Assembly (NCBI GenBank): GCA_034717985.1
Contig: JAYEMH010000032.1
Coordinates: 1-33,293, forward strand
Source of the DNA: JAYEMH01 sp034717985 [NCBI: Candidatus Ratteibacteria bacterium]
GTDB taxonomy: Bacteria; CAZDME01; JAYEMH01
DNA: 33,293 nt
Direction: 5' to 3'
The notes beneath the pieces are model-generated. The model was not told the DNA's origin, ran no database searches, and was given only the letters and a program-made list of their open reading frames with translations. This document shows positions 15,149 through 23,531 of this stretch, one piece after another. A program made the translations under genes and the position numbers. The first letter of the stretch is position 1. Each line of letters starts with the position of its first letter.

Positions 15149-15865
15149 TTACTCTTTAAATCTATACTTAATCAGTGCCCACAGAGAAGAAAAACCGTCC
15201 CGCCAGGTAATCTTTTTTCCCTGATGAAATCCTCTTCCCAGATAATTAATGGGAATTTCCTTGATGGCAATTCTTTTTTTGAGGATTTTGGCGGTTATTT
15301 CCGGTTCGATTTCAAACTGATTTGATTTGAGGTTCAAACTTTTAAACAAAGAGGTTTTAATTAATTTGTAACAGGTTTCCATATCGCTAAGCTTGGCGCC
15401 ATATAAAATGTTGGTTGTGGAGGTGAGAAAACGGTTCCCCCACCAATGAAGCGTTGACATCTCCAGGCTCCTGCCCAAAAATCTGGAACCGTAGATTACC
15501 TGGTCATGACTGTTTTCTACCTCGGCTATCAACTTGAGATACTCTTCGGGGTTATATTCCAGGTCTCCGTCTTGAATAATAACATAGTCTCCGGTAACAT
15601 AACCCAAGCCGGTTCTGATGGCCGCGCCCTTGCCCTGATTTGTCTGATGAAATATAATTTTGAAATTTTTATCCGAACCGTCTTCTTCCTGCTTTTTTTT
15701 CTTTACCTCAAGAATCCGCCTGGTCCCATCGGTAGAACAATCATCAACAATAACAATTTCCTTGTCAATCAGGAGAGAATCTACCCTCTGAATAATTGTT
15801 TCAATCGTTTTTAATTCGTTAAAAACCGGCATAATAACCGACAGCTTCAAATTTTCCCCTTTCAC
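15149..15865 (-). CDS. GT2 glycosyltransferase, polyprenyl-phosphate-sugar synthase-like
   Basis: The 238-residue protein has LSVIMPVFNELKTIE, IVDDCSTDGTRRIL, NQGKGAAIRTGL, IIQDGDLEYNPEEY (the DxD motif), VIYGSRFLG and a late KEIPINYLGRGFHQGKKITWRDG, the pattern of DPM1/GtrB-like enzymes without the C-terminal membrane segments. It probably charges polyprenyl phosphate with a hexose for the neighbouring GT-C enzyme at 15882-17801. The annotated start is GTG at 15865. AAAGGGG lies just inside and points to a TTG at 15850 (protein starting LKLSVIMP) as a credible alternative. Repeat DNA flanks both ends. Confidence 0.9.
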   Translation of the reverse strand: MKGENLKLSVIMPVFNELKTIETIIQRVDSLLIDKEIVIVDDCSTDGTRRILEVKKKKQEEDGSDKNFKIIFHQTNQGKGAAIRTGLGYVTGDYVIIQDGDLEYNPEEYLKLIAEVENSHDQVIYGSRFLGRSLEMSTLHWWGNRFLTSTTNILYGAKLSDMETCYKLIKTSLFKSLNLKSNQFEIEPEITAKILKKRIAIKEIPINYLGRGFHQGKKITWRDGFSSLWALIKYRFKE

Positions 15866-15880
15866 ATTAATTTAACATAT

Positions 15881-15920
15881 TTTAATCTGTGTAATCGTGC
15901 TTTTTAATCTGTGTAATCAC
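15881..15920 (-). repeat. GATTACACAGATTA words at a gene 3' end
   Basis: Two copies of the word GATTACACAGATTA lie 22 bases apart. They encode the last residues (VITQIKKHDYTD) and the stop of the upstream GT-C gene. Confidence 0.75.
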
Positions 15921-17801
15921 TTCAATAACATAATCCTCATCAAATTCCTTTTTTATCTTTAAACAATTTTCGAATTCTTTAAGCCGGGTTTTTATTCTCC
16001 GGATTCTTTCTTCTTCGAGCATATCAAAATGAATAATTACATATTTTACCCCGAGGCGCTTTAAAGTTTTAATTGCCTCATCCGTTGGGAATAACTGCAT
16101 TGTCCTGTTCACCGGCCAATAATTCGGAGGAAAAAAACCGCTATAGCCGTTGACCAAAGATTTCCAGTGATAAATTGACCAGTACATATACATAACTTCA
16201 TAATGAGCCCGGGAACCGTCAACCGGCATGGGAAGTTCGATTATAGCAAAGTCTCCCTTTTCTTGAGCCAGCCAGCGATAAATCGACGGGACGGCTTGCG
16301 GTATATCCCGGTAGCTAATAGGCGTATATATTGACTCACTGACGAAAAAAACAAAAAGCAGGAAGCCTATTCCCCATTTTAATATAGTTTGGCGTTTTTT
16401 CAAAGCCTCAAAAATTCTTTTCGCCCCGAATCCGGCCAGGACACTTAAGGAAAAAATAAAAAAACAGCTCCAGCGGGCCGACACGCGCAATCCTTGAAAC
16501 CCGGGGATATGGTTATAAAGAAAAAGGTAAGGCAGGTTAATCAGTTTATCCCCGCCGGAAATAATTAAAGCCGGGCCTAAAGACAAAATAAAACTTGATA
16601 TTGCCAGAACCAGATAAATGTCCCCCCGCTCATCCAGAGCTAAAAATTTCTTTTTATCCCGGCTGATAAGCCAGCGAAGGATAATTAAAAAAAAGAGCAG
16701 ATAAAGCGGGTTGCGGATAGAGTGAAAACTGATATTAAAAGAGCCAAGATTAAAATCAAATCCGCCTGTTCTACTCAATAATAGTATCGAAGCAAAATTT
16801 AATGCAATAAAAACATTCAAAACTTTACTGGCAATAAACCTTAATTTACTAATTATCTTTGTATCTATTCTTTTGGGGAGCTTGAAAATCGCCATGCTTG
16901 CTAAAATCAGAACCATTATCCCCGGGAAAAGCTCTGCCTCCCGGCCGATGAATCTTTCTGTTAACTTTCCCAAAAGTCTGTTCCCCCTCGGGACAGCCAG
17001 ATAATTCTGCGCTTGAGCCGAATATAGTTCAACTTCGCTAATCGGCCTTGAAAACTCCATTTCTTTTTGAAATTTATAATAAGGATAAAAGAAAGGGAAA
17101 AGAATCAAGGCGGTGATTATTCCGGCAGAAGCCAATAGCAGAAGTTTCTTAAGATTAATCCTTCTTTTGATTAAATACAAGCTGAAAACAGTCAAAATTG
17201 CCGCACCCAGGAAGAGCGCGTAATAACTGCAGGAAAGAGCCTGGAGAATGAAAAAAACCGAGAAAAAAACCAAATCCCTTGTTTTTGATTTCTCGATAAA
17301 CTTATGAAAAAATAAAAAAACAAAGGGAATCCACTGGGTGGACAAAATCTGCAGATGCCCCAGATGGCCGAAGCGATAAGGGCAAAAAGCAAAAATACAT
17401 CCGGCTAAAAATGCCGCAAACCTGTTTTTCGTCAGGTACTCGACGAGAAAAAACATTCCCAGCCCGGAAAGAATAAAACTGAGAATAAAGAGGAAATTAT
17501 AAATGAAGATCGGCTGAGGCCTGATTAAAAATACCGGCAAAGCCAGGAGCGCCTGGGGAATCAGATGGTCTGAATAAGCCAGCGTGTTTGTATGGGGATA
17601 AAAAATATTGGCATCAAAAAAATTGTTTACCCCGCCTAAAAACTTGTGAATATCCCAGTTTAATACCCAGATATTAAAAAGAGGGTCTCCCAGATTTTTA
17701 ACGGCCGTATCCATTCTGGTAATCAAGGGATAAGTAGCCAGGATAGAAGCGGCAATAAAGAATGATACTACTAAAAGATAAATAACTGCCTTTTTCATCA
17801 T
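15882..17801 (-). CDS. GT-C type membrane glycosyltransferase-like protein
   Basis: The 639-residue protein has about a dozen hydrophobic segments. After the first membrane segment the extracytoplasmic loop carries NLGDPLFNIWVLNWDIHKF (D39), the place of the catalytic acid in GT-C enzymes. DHLIPQALLALPVF, RFGHLGHLQILSTQWIPFV and SLGPALIISGG are shared in style with the partial gene at 1-1078 and the gene at 21585-23471, so the three look like paralogues. A soluble C-terminal part from about 510 includes LGVKYVIIHFD. It starts with ATGATG at 17801, with AGGA upstream. The product probably transfers a sugar from polyprenyl phosphate to a periplasmic glycan; specificity is unknown. The last dozen residues are encoded by repeat DNA. 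Confidence 0.82.
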   Translation of the reverse strand: MMKKAVIYLLVVSFFIAASILATYPLITRMDTAVKNLGDPLFNIWVLNWDIHKFLGGVNNFFDANIFYPHTNTLAYSDHLIPQALLALPVFLIRPQPIFIYNFLFILSFILSGLGMFFLVEYLTKNRFAAFLAGCIFAFCPYRFGHLGHLQILSTQWIPFVFLFFHKFIEKSKTRDLVFFSVFFILQALSCSYYALFLGAAILTVFSLYLIKRRINLKKLLLLASAGIITALILFPFFYPYYKFQKEMEFSRPISEVELYSAQAQNYLAVPRGNRLLGKLTERFIGREAELFPGIMVLILASMAIFKLPKRIDTKIISKLRFIASKVLNVFIALNFASILLLSRTGGFDFNLGSFNISFHSIRNPLYLLFFLIILRWLISRDKKKFLALDERGDIYLVLAISSFILSLGPALIISGGDKLINLPYLFLYNHIPGFQGLRVSARWSCFFIFSLSVLAGFGAKRIFEALKKRQTILKWGIGFLLFVFFVSESIYTPISYRDIPQAVPSIYRWLAQEKGDFAIIELPMPVDGSRAHYEVMYMYWSIYHWKSLVNGYSGFFPPNYWPVNRTMQLFPTDEAIKTLKRLGVKYVIIHFDMLEEERIRRIKTRLKEFENCLKIKKEFDEDYVIEVITQIKKHDYTD

Positions 17802-17816
17802 TCAATTCCTAAAGAT

Positions 17817-18488
17817 TTAAAATAACGCTGAGAAATCAGGTTCTATGGTAATATTATCCACCCAGAGGTCAGCTTTATCCGTAAAAAACACTCTATATTC
17901 CAGGTGCGAAGTCCTTTTTTCAAGGGTAAACTTCAAGCAAAAAGTTTGATACTGCCCGGCATAACTGAATTCGTTCCCTCTAATATTTTTCTGGCTAAGA
18001 ATGTCCTCGCCTATCTGGCTGGCAACATCTATCTTGGCCACTGTCTCGGAGGTCGAACAATCAGCTGATTTTAGCCTGAAACAGGCCCGGTATTTCCCGG
18101 CCGGGAGGGTATCATACGGCCCATAAACTAAAGAAAAAGGAGAATTTTCATCCGTTAATGCCCGGCGGGCCTTATGATTGTGCGCCTCCGCATCATCTAC
18201 TACCGTCTGCGCCAAACTGCTCAGGTCTTCGGCTTCATAGACCAGGGCCAGTTCAGGGAATCCTGTTTGGGTATCCTGTTTAACCCCGCAAACAAAAGAA
18301 ATCAATTCTAATCTATCGGACGGTTGTCTCTCCAGAGTGGAAAGAATAATACCGCCCCGGCTTATCTCCTGGGCCAGAAGGATTTTATCTTTATCGGAAA
18401 GCCGGAAAATCGATTCTTCGCGGCCAAGGGGAGAAATCAGATACAGCATCACCAATAAAGCGGTCAAAGTTACGAAAGCTTTTAACAT
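17817..18488 (-). CDS. Signal-anchored protein with a C-terminal beta-sandwich, unknown function
   Basis: The 223-residue protein has an N-terminal hydrophobic segment (AFVTLTALLVMLYLI) suggesting export or membrane anchoring. From about residue 85 there is a likely jelly-roll: YEAEDLS at its start, SPFSLVYGPYDTLPAGKYRACFRLK in the middle, TFCLKFTL, and a closing LWVDNITIEPD. The combination of an early YEAE, a GPY-x-LPAGKYRA strand and a late V-D-N-I strand is common in carbohydrate-binding modules of the CBM35/6-like type. The gene sits between two GT-C genes with short gaps, so it may bind the growing glycan outside the membrane. This is inference; I do not recognise a named family with certainty. 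Confidence 0.7.
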   Translation of the reverse strand: MLKAFVTLTALLVMLYLISPLGREESIFRLSDKDKILLAQEISRGGIILSTLERQPSDRLELISFVCGVKQDTQTGFPELALVYEAEDLSSLAQTVVDDAEAHNHKARRALTDENSPFSLVYGPYDTLPAGKYRACFRLKSADCSTSETVAKIDVASQIGEDILSQKNIRGNEFSYAGQYQTFCLKFTLEKRTSHLEYRVFFTDKADLWVDNITIEPDFSALF

Positions 18489-18519
18489 AGACTAAATCCC
18501 GTCCGTTTTTATCCGGCGG

Positions 18520-20475
18520 TTAAGCACTTCCCCTTTTTGTTATGGCCACTTGCTTCCAGAATCCCCGGTAAGCATAGTAAAAGCAGAAACCGAAGATAAT
18601 TAACAGCCAGAATAAACATAAGGGATAACTTGAATTATCTATCGTCAAAAAATTAGGAAAAAGGATTTTTAAATTAAGATATTTATTAAAAGCTGGAATT
18701 AACGGATGGATATAACGGTAAAGAAGGCCGGGATACCGCATTCCATAGAAAGCTGTCAAAATACCGATGGCGGACAGCACCAGGGCGCTGAATTTAAAGC
18801 CGACATCTTTCACCCGGGAAAGACTATAGGCTATCGGAACGGCTAAAAGAGGAGCCAGAGGCATAAGATAACGGGTAGGCGGAGCTAATCCTCCTGTCCA
18901 GTCCCGGAAAAAACCGATCATAAGGTAATTGGGCACCACAATTAAACTTAACCAGAATAATTCCCCGGGCCTTTCTTTCAAGTAACCGGCCATCCCTATC
19001 AAGGCCAGAAGATAAACGGGGGAATATAACCAGAGCCCCTGATTCTGGTCTAATAACAACCCCGGCATTCCGTGCTGGAGGCCGTATTTCAGCGAGAAGA
19101 AAGGGTGAACATTAACCGGGTAAGGAATCCCGAAGAGAAGATGGTAATAGCCGGCCTGCAAAACCAAAGAGAGGGCAATGGGCATAATGGATATAAGAAT
19201 CGGCTTGAGGGAAAATTTTGCCGAAAAGATAAAAAAGAGAAAAAGTATGACCGAGGTAAATATAAACCGCTCGTGCAGCCAGGGTAAATAGGCAATACAA
19301 AGGCCGATTAAGAGCGGTTTTAAAAATCTCCCGGGTGAAAAATTTCTTATCTTCCGGTAGGCAAATATAATCAGCAATCCAGCCGCCGTATCCGGGAATA
19401 TCTTGTTAGAATAAAACAAAATCGGCGCCGCAAAGGACAAAGAAAGCCAGACGGCTAAGGCAATCAATTTGTTGCCGCTGAGTTCAAAACTTAAAGAGTA
19501 AATATTGACGGCCGCCAGAGCGACGCATAGATTTAAAAATAACATCACTGCCAACCTGATATTCATACCCCTTTTGAAACCAGCTAGATAAGCCGGCCCT
19601 AACATCAAGGGAAGGCCGAGGCGATGAACTGAATAACTCCGATTTTCCCAAAATTTTTCCCTGGGTTTTAATCTGCCCCGGGCAAACCGGTTATAATATT
19701 CAAATCCGGGCGCATGGCCGGTAACCGGACGCTTCTCAAAATATTTCCAGTCCTTTTGCCGTTGATTATTAAACAGGTTGAAATCCCGGTCAAAAACCAG
19801 ACTGTGGGTAATCAAAAGATATTGGGGTTCATCGCCGGACAAAAGATAGTATTTATAGTCACTCTGAGAATCAAAATGAAAATTATGAAAAGTGAAAATC
19901 GCATAGACAGCAAAAGAAAAAATAAATATTATCCTTTTAATCTGCCTTTGAGTTAACCGGGCTAAGAACTTTGTTGGTTTTAAACTTAAGACATCGCGCT
20001 TAGAGATAAATTTTAAGGCACGGTATTTCAAGAGAATAATGCCGGCGATCGCCGCCAGGACTAAAATACCGCCGGCATACTGCCCCAGAAAAATGCCAAA
20101 ATTCCTCAATCCTGCCGGCCGGGGAAGAAACTGTATCAGGGTGGTTAAAAGAAAAAGGGAAGGAAGATAGCTTGAGACATCCTGCCGGAGGATAAACCGA
20201 AAGTTTCCTTTTTTTACAACTGAAAGGATGAAGGAATAAAACAGCCAGAAGGAAAGATAAGCCAATATCCCGCCGAGGATATATTTTGATAGTCCCACAC
20301 CCTCAGGAATAATCCAGAGTCCCGAAAGCCGATTATCCGCCAGCCGAAAGTGAAAAAAATCAAGGCCTTGAATCCAGAAAAATATTCCCAGGCAGGTTCC
20401 GGAAAGAGAAACGCAAAAAATTGAAAATAAATCGGCTATAAACCTGCTTTTAACCAATACAAGCTTATTCCCCAT
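18520..20475 (-). CDS. GT-C (PMT/GT39-like) membrane glycosyltransferase
   Basis: The 651-residue protein has an N-terminal block of about four membrane segments (1-160), then a canonical GT-C core starting near 183. The loop LLSGDEPQYLLITHSLVFDRDFNLFNN carries the D-E pair (D215, E216) expected at the catalytic site, followed by ENRSYSVHRLGLPLMLGPAYL. The C-terminal half has further membrane segments with GLAPPTRYLMPLAPLLAVPIAY. It probably uses a polyprenyl-phosphate sugar at the outer face of the inner membrane. Its start overlaps the VanZ-like gene by 40 bases, so the two are co-transcribed. It is more distant from the other GT-C genes here than they are from one another. Confidence 0.85.
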   Translation of the reverse strand: MGNKLVLVKSRFIADLFSIFCVSLSGTCLGIFFWIQGLDFFHFRLADNRLSGLWIIPEGVGLSKYILGGILAYLSFWLFYSFILSVVKKGNFRFILRQDVSSYLPSLFLLTTLIQFLPRPAGLRNFGIFLGQYAGGILVLAAIAGIILLKYRALKFISKRDVLSLKPTKFLARLTQRQIKRIIFIFSFAVYAIFTFHNFHFDSQSDYKYYLLSGDEPQYLLITHSLVFDRDFNLFNNQRQKDWKYFEKRPVTGHAPGFEYYNRFARGRLKPREKFWENRSYSVHRLGLPLMLGPAYLAGFKRGMNIRLAVMLFLNLCVALAAVNIYSLSFELSGNKLIALAVWLSLSFAAPILFYSNKIFPDTAAGLLIIFAYRKIRNFSPGRFLKPLLIGLCIAYLPWLHERFIFTSVILFLFFIFSAKFSLKPILISIMPIALSLVLQAGYYHLLFGIPYPVNVHPFFSLKYGLQHGMPGLLLDQNQGLWLYSPVYLLALIGMAGYLKERPGELFWLSLIVVPNYLMIGFFRDWTGGLAPPTRYLMPLAPLLAVPIAYSLSRVKDVGFKFSALVLSAIGILTAFYGMRYPGLLYRYIHPLIPAFNKYLNLKILFPNFLTIDNSSYPLCLFWLLIIFGFCFYYAYRGFWKQVAITKRGSA

Positions 20476-20939
20476 AATCCACCCAAACTGTTAAAGAGAA
20501 TGTCCCGGACATCCCAGACCCGATAAGGCAATATCCTTTGAAATCCCTCATCTAAAATCCCTACCATCACCGTCAATACCCAGGCGAAAATAAATCCCCT
20601 TTTCTTTTTGGTTTTGCCCATTAAATCCCGGCCGGTAAACCAGCCTAAAAGTCCGTATTCCAAAATATGAATTCTTTCCACAGGCAATTCTATCTGCCAG
20701 GCTAAAGCCATACCGGCAATTAGCAGCATCACCATAGCTGAAATTTTAAATGGTCCGGGATTTCTTTTAAAGATGCAAATCACAAAGGCTAATCCTGCCA
20801 TAATAAGAATTAGCCCGATTAAAGCGACAAAAGCCCTTTCTCCGAAATAGGCCTTAAAAAATTCCATCAACTGTCTCATAAATGCCGCCGAGACAATTAT
20901 AAATATTCCGATAATGACCGTCGCTTTTGAAATCCGCAT
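20436..20939 (-). CDS. VanZ-like family membrane protein
   Basis: About 167 residues from ATG at 20939 (MRISKATVIIGIF); GTG at 20945 is an alternative. It has four hydrophobic segments and the VanZ-type signature ERIHILEYGLLGW plus GILDEGFQRILPYRVWDVRDILFNSLGG. VanZ-domain proteins are small membrane proteins named after a teicoplanin-resistance factor. Their biochemical role is not established, but they are common in surface-glycan loci. The start is set directly in repeat DNA with no clear ribosome binding site, and the gene runs into the following GT-C gene. Confidence 0.85.
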   Translation of the reverse strand: MRISKATVIIGIFIIVSAAFMRQLMEFFKAYFGERAFVALIGLILIMAGLAFVICIFKRNPGPFKISAMVMLLIAGMALAWQIELPVERIHILEYGLLGWFTGRDLMGKTKKKRGFIFAWVLTVMVGILDEGFQRILPYRVWDVRDILFNSLGGLWGISLYWLKAGL

Positions 20940-21064
20940 CAACACACACTTTTTTTATTTATTTATTGTGTTAATCTGTGTCCATCTGTGGTTTGTCTTT
21001 TGTTTTTTTCTCTCTGTGAACTCTGTGGTTAAATTCTTTCTCTGTATTTGTGATATTTTGCCTG

Positions 21065-21099
21065 CCCCGTACCTAAGCCAAAGGCGAATGGTATCGGGG
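21065..21099. repeat. Hairpin within the repeat block (first copy)
   Basis: CCCCGTACC pairs, with one bulge, with GGTATCGGGG, and an inner GCC-AAA-GGC closes the loop (TTT on the minus strand). The second copy is at 21423-21457. Confidence 0.7.
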
Positions 21100-21422
21100 T
21101 TTGTCCTGTGTTCACCTGTGTTTATCTGTGGTTAATTTTCTTTTTTTGTTTATTTTTCTTCGTGGTCTTCGTGTTCTTCGTGGTTGTTTTTTGTTTCTTT
21201 TTTCCTTTGCCATTTTGACTTTTTATTTATTTCTCGTGTTTATCTGTGGTTATTTTTATTTCTTTTTTCTTGTTTTTCTCCGTGTCCTCTGTGGTTAATT
21301 TTCTTTTTTTGTTTATTTTTCGTCTGTGTTCACCTGTGTCCATCTGTGGTTTGTCTTTTGTTTTTTTCTCTCTGTGAACTCTGTGGTTAAATTCTTTCTC
21401 TGTATTTGTGATATTTTGCCTG

Positions 21423-21457
21423 CCCCGTACCTAAGCCAAAGGCGAATGGTATCGGGG
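21423..21457. repeat. Hairpin within the repeat block (second copy)
   Basis: Identical copy, 358 bases to the right of the hairpin at 21065-21099. Confidence 0.7.
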
Positions 21458-21584
21458 TTTGTCCTGTGTTCACCTGTGTTTATCTGTGGTTAATTTTCTT
21501 TTTTTGTTTATTTTTCTTCGTGGTCTTCGTGTTCTTCGTGGTTGTTTTTTGTTTCTTTTTTCCTTTGCCATTTTGACTTTTTAT

Positions 21585-23471
21585 TTATTTCTCGTGTTTA
21601 TCTGTGGTTATTTTTATTTCTTTTTTCTTGTTTTTCTCCGTGTCCTCTGTGGTTAATTTTCTTTTTTTGTTTATTTTTCGTCTGTGTTCACCTGTGTCCA
21701 TCTGTGGTTTAATTTCTTTTTCTGTGGTTGATTCTTTTATCCTGTAAACCCTGGCCTCGGGGAAATCCCCAAGAAACTCCAAATCTTTAGAGCTGTCTAA
21801 TTTAAAAATCGCCTTCTGATCATATATCTCTTTATGTATTATAAGATAATCCGCTCCCAGACTGCTTAAAACCGAACGACTCTGCGGCTTTAAAATATCC
21901 ATCATTACCTCTCTAATAGCATAGCCTTTTGACCCGCGGGGGGCGCCATTAATCATCTTCTTCCGGTGGATTCTTTGATAAAATAAATAATTAAAGTGTC
22001 TTTCATCGATAGCAGCGTAGAGAGGATACTCGACGATAACCACCTCCTTCGGTTGTTCAGCCAGCCATTCATAGACAGCCGGAGTTTTACTAAAATCCAC
22101 ATTCCGGAAGGGAGGAATAACCGTATATTCAAATAGTATTAAAGCAGAAAATACCGCGGTGACAGTAACTTGTTTCCATTTTTTTTTGAGCTTTCCCAAT
22201 ATATCCCTGAGTCCAAAGCCGGCTAAAACGGCCAGGCAAAGTGTAACCACAAATCCCATTCGGGCATAAACTCTAAACATGGGGGCAAGGTGATAGAGAA
22301 AAAAAGAAAGTGTGGGGATTTTAATTTTCCAGAATTTAATAACCGGAGAAAGAGAGGTATAGAAGCAAAAAACGGCTAAAAACAAAAAAAGCGGAATATA
22401 AAAATCTTCTCTATTTCCCCTTATTTTTAGTTTCCGCCGTTTCTTCCATCCCGTCAGAGCCACTACGGCTAAAAACAAAGGCGTAATTCCCAAAAAAAGC
22501 GTTCTTTCGGCCCAATGCCTTTGTCCGCCGGTAATTTTTTTGACGATTTTTTTCGTCAGCTTTCCAAAGAGAGGATGGTATTCGCTGGGCAGTAAGTAAT
22601 CATAACCTCTGCCGGCATATTTATAAAGATCCTCATAAGATCTTTTATATATCGCTGAAACTCCAGCCTCTATTTTTTGAGGCCGAATTATATTTCTGAG
22701 CGTGTCATAGGTAGAAGGCAAAATCATCACCAGGGCCGTCAGGCCGGCTAACAATACCAACTTTAACGTTTTTAATCTTTCGGTTTTTCCGGCCAGGTCC
22801 ATTTCACCCCAGACTTTGCGGGTCAGGTTAAATAAAATAAACCCGGCCGTAAGGATAACCATAAAGTAACCGAAATAATAGTTCATCAGCACGACTAAGG
22901 AAAAAGACAGGCCGCAAAAAATAGCGCTCAGATAGGTCCTTTTTTCATATAGCATTATTAAGGAAAGAATATAAAGCGGCATCCATTGAATCTGGGCCAT
23001 ACCAATATGTGAGAAAGCCTGCAGAAAATGATTGGGTGAGAAGGCAAAAATAATAGATGAAACCAAACTAGCTGTTCTATTCCGGGTTACATAAAAACAT
23101 AAATAATAGATAAAAATCCCGGCTAAGATAAAAGAGGTCAACATATATACGTTATAAGCGAAGATTTCGTTTTTCAAAATAACCAGCAGCATCAACAAAG
23201 CAAAAGGAGATGTGTATCTTTTTAATCTGCTGCTTTCATAGGGAACCCCAAAGGGATAGGCTGTCATATCGTTTTTCTCATCATCGGTATTATTCAACAA
23301 GGTGTATTTTTCCATCCACAAACCGTGGATATATCCCAAAGAATCAAAAGTCCATTCGGAATCGCTGAATATACTGTTGTTCATTTTAAAAATAAGCGGA
23401 TAAGTAATAATCAAACTTAACAAAATAAAAAAAGAGAAGATTACCGCTTCTCTTTTTCTTAATTTAAACAT
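21585..23471 (-). CDS. GT-C type membrane glycosyltransferase-like protein with repeat-encoded tail
   Basis: The 628-residue protein has a GT-C-like layout. After the first membrane segment comes SDSEWTFDSLGYIHGLWMEKY (acidic residues D37, D43), then FSPNHFLQAFSHIGMAQIQWMPLYILSL, closely parallel to the gene at 15882-17801. A row of membrane segments, SLSPVIKFWKIKIP, and a soluble C-terminal part with LGADYLIIHKEIYD follow. ATG at 23471 has GGAG eight bases upstream. The recognisable protein ends near residue 578 (ARVYRI). The last 50 residues are lysine/glutamate-rich and come from repeat words (TTEKEIKPQMDTGEH, TTEDTEK, ITTDKHEK). The probable role is polyprenyl-P-sugar-dependent glycosylation outside the inner membrane. 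Confidence 0.82.
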   Translation of the reverse strand: MFKLRKREAVIFSFFILLSLIITYPLIFKMNNSIFSDSEWTFDSLGYIHGLWMEKYTLLNNTDDEKNDMTAYPFGVPYESSRLKRYTSPFALLMLLVILKNEIFAYNVYMLTSFILAGIFIYYLCFYVTRNRTASLVSSIIFAFSPNHFLQAFSHIGMAQIQWMPLYILSLIMLYEKRTYLSAIFCGLSFSLVVLMNYYFGYFMVILTAGFILFNLTRKVWGEMDLAGKTERLKTLKLVLLAGLTALVMILPSTYDTLRNIIRPQKIEAGVSAIYKRSYEDLYKYAGRGYDYLLPSEYHPLFGKLTKKIVKKITGGQRHWAERTLFLGITPLFLAVVALTGWKKRRKLKIRGNREDFYIPLFLFLAVFCFYTSLSPVIKFWKIKIPTLSFFLYHLAPMFRVYARMGFVVTLCLAVLAGFGLRDILGKLKKKWKQVTVTAVFSALILFEYTVIPPFRNVDFSKTPAVYEWLAEQPKEVVIVEYPLYAAIDERHFNYLFYQRIHRKKMINGAPRGSKGYAIREVMMDILKPQSRSVLSSLGADYLIIHKEIYDQKAIFKLDSSKDLEFLGDFPEARVYRIKESTTEKEIKPQMDTGEHRRKINKKRKLTTEDTEKNKKKEIKITTDKHEK

Positions 23472-23488
23472 CCGGTTTCTCCGTAAGT

Positions 23489-23517
23489 CCCGTTAGAGAA
23501 CTTTGTTCTCTAACGGG
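23489..23517. repeat. Perfect 13-bp-stem hairpin with TTT loop
   Basis: CCCGTTAGAGAAC (23489-23501), TTT, GTTCTCTAACGGG (23505-23517). It lies in the 60-base gap before the GT-C start. On the plus strand it is followed by T-rich sequence, but for the minus-strand genes no T-run follows, so it is not a normal terminator for them. Its outer core matches the insertion at 3394-3457. Confidence 0.85.
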
Positions 23518-23531
23518 GTAAAATTTTTTCT

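Larger units (their letters stand above)
20976..21691. repeat. Exact 358-bp tandem direct duplication
   Basis: The unit 20976-21333 is followed by 21334-21691, which I compared base by base and found identical. A third partial copy of about 19 bases starts at 21692. All junctions fall at CTGTGTCCATCTGTGGTTT, consistent with unequal recombination between copies of a repeat word, or with an assembly duplication. Confidence 0.9.
20946..21733. repeat. Large block of 9-10-bp periodic word repeats
   Basis: On the minus strand the block is an array of words: CACAGATAAA, CACAGGTGAA, CACAGAGGA, CACGAAGAA, CACGAAGAC and CACGGAG, mostly introduced by AACC and separated by A-rich spacers. It carries the 358-bp tandem duplication (20976-21691). 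The leftmost part is the VanZ upstream region; the rightmost 150 bases are the coding end of the gene at 21585-23471. Short frames reading through these words are not genes. Much of the block matches 10560-10710. Confidence 0.9.

Noticed and set aside
21101-21656. Open frames inside the duplicated repeat block, including two identical 65-codon frames, and similar frames near 10614-10841 and 8884-9162
   Set aside because: They translate periodic repeat words (CVHLCLSVV, FLRGLRVLRG style) with no start signals or family features.
20946-21733. CRISPR array
   Set aside because: The recurring words are 9-20 bases with A-rich gaps and vary in spacing; there are no constant-length repeats of 25-40 bases with unique spacers and no cas genes.
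23489-23517. Rho-independent terminator for the toxin-antitoxin and small membrane protein genes
   Set aside because: On the transcribed strand the stem is not followed by a T-run; the T-rich side belongs to the opposite strand.
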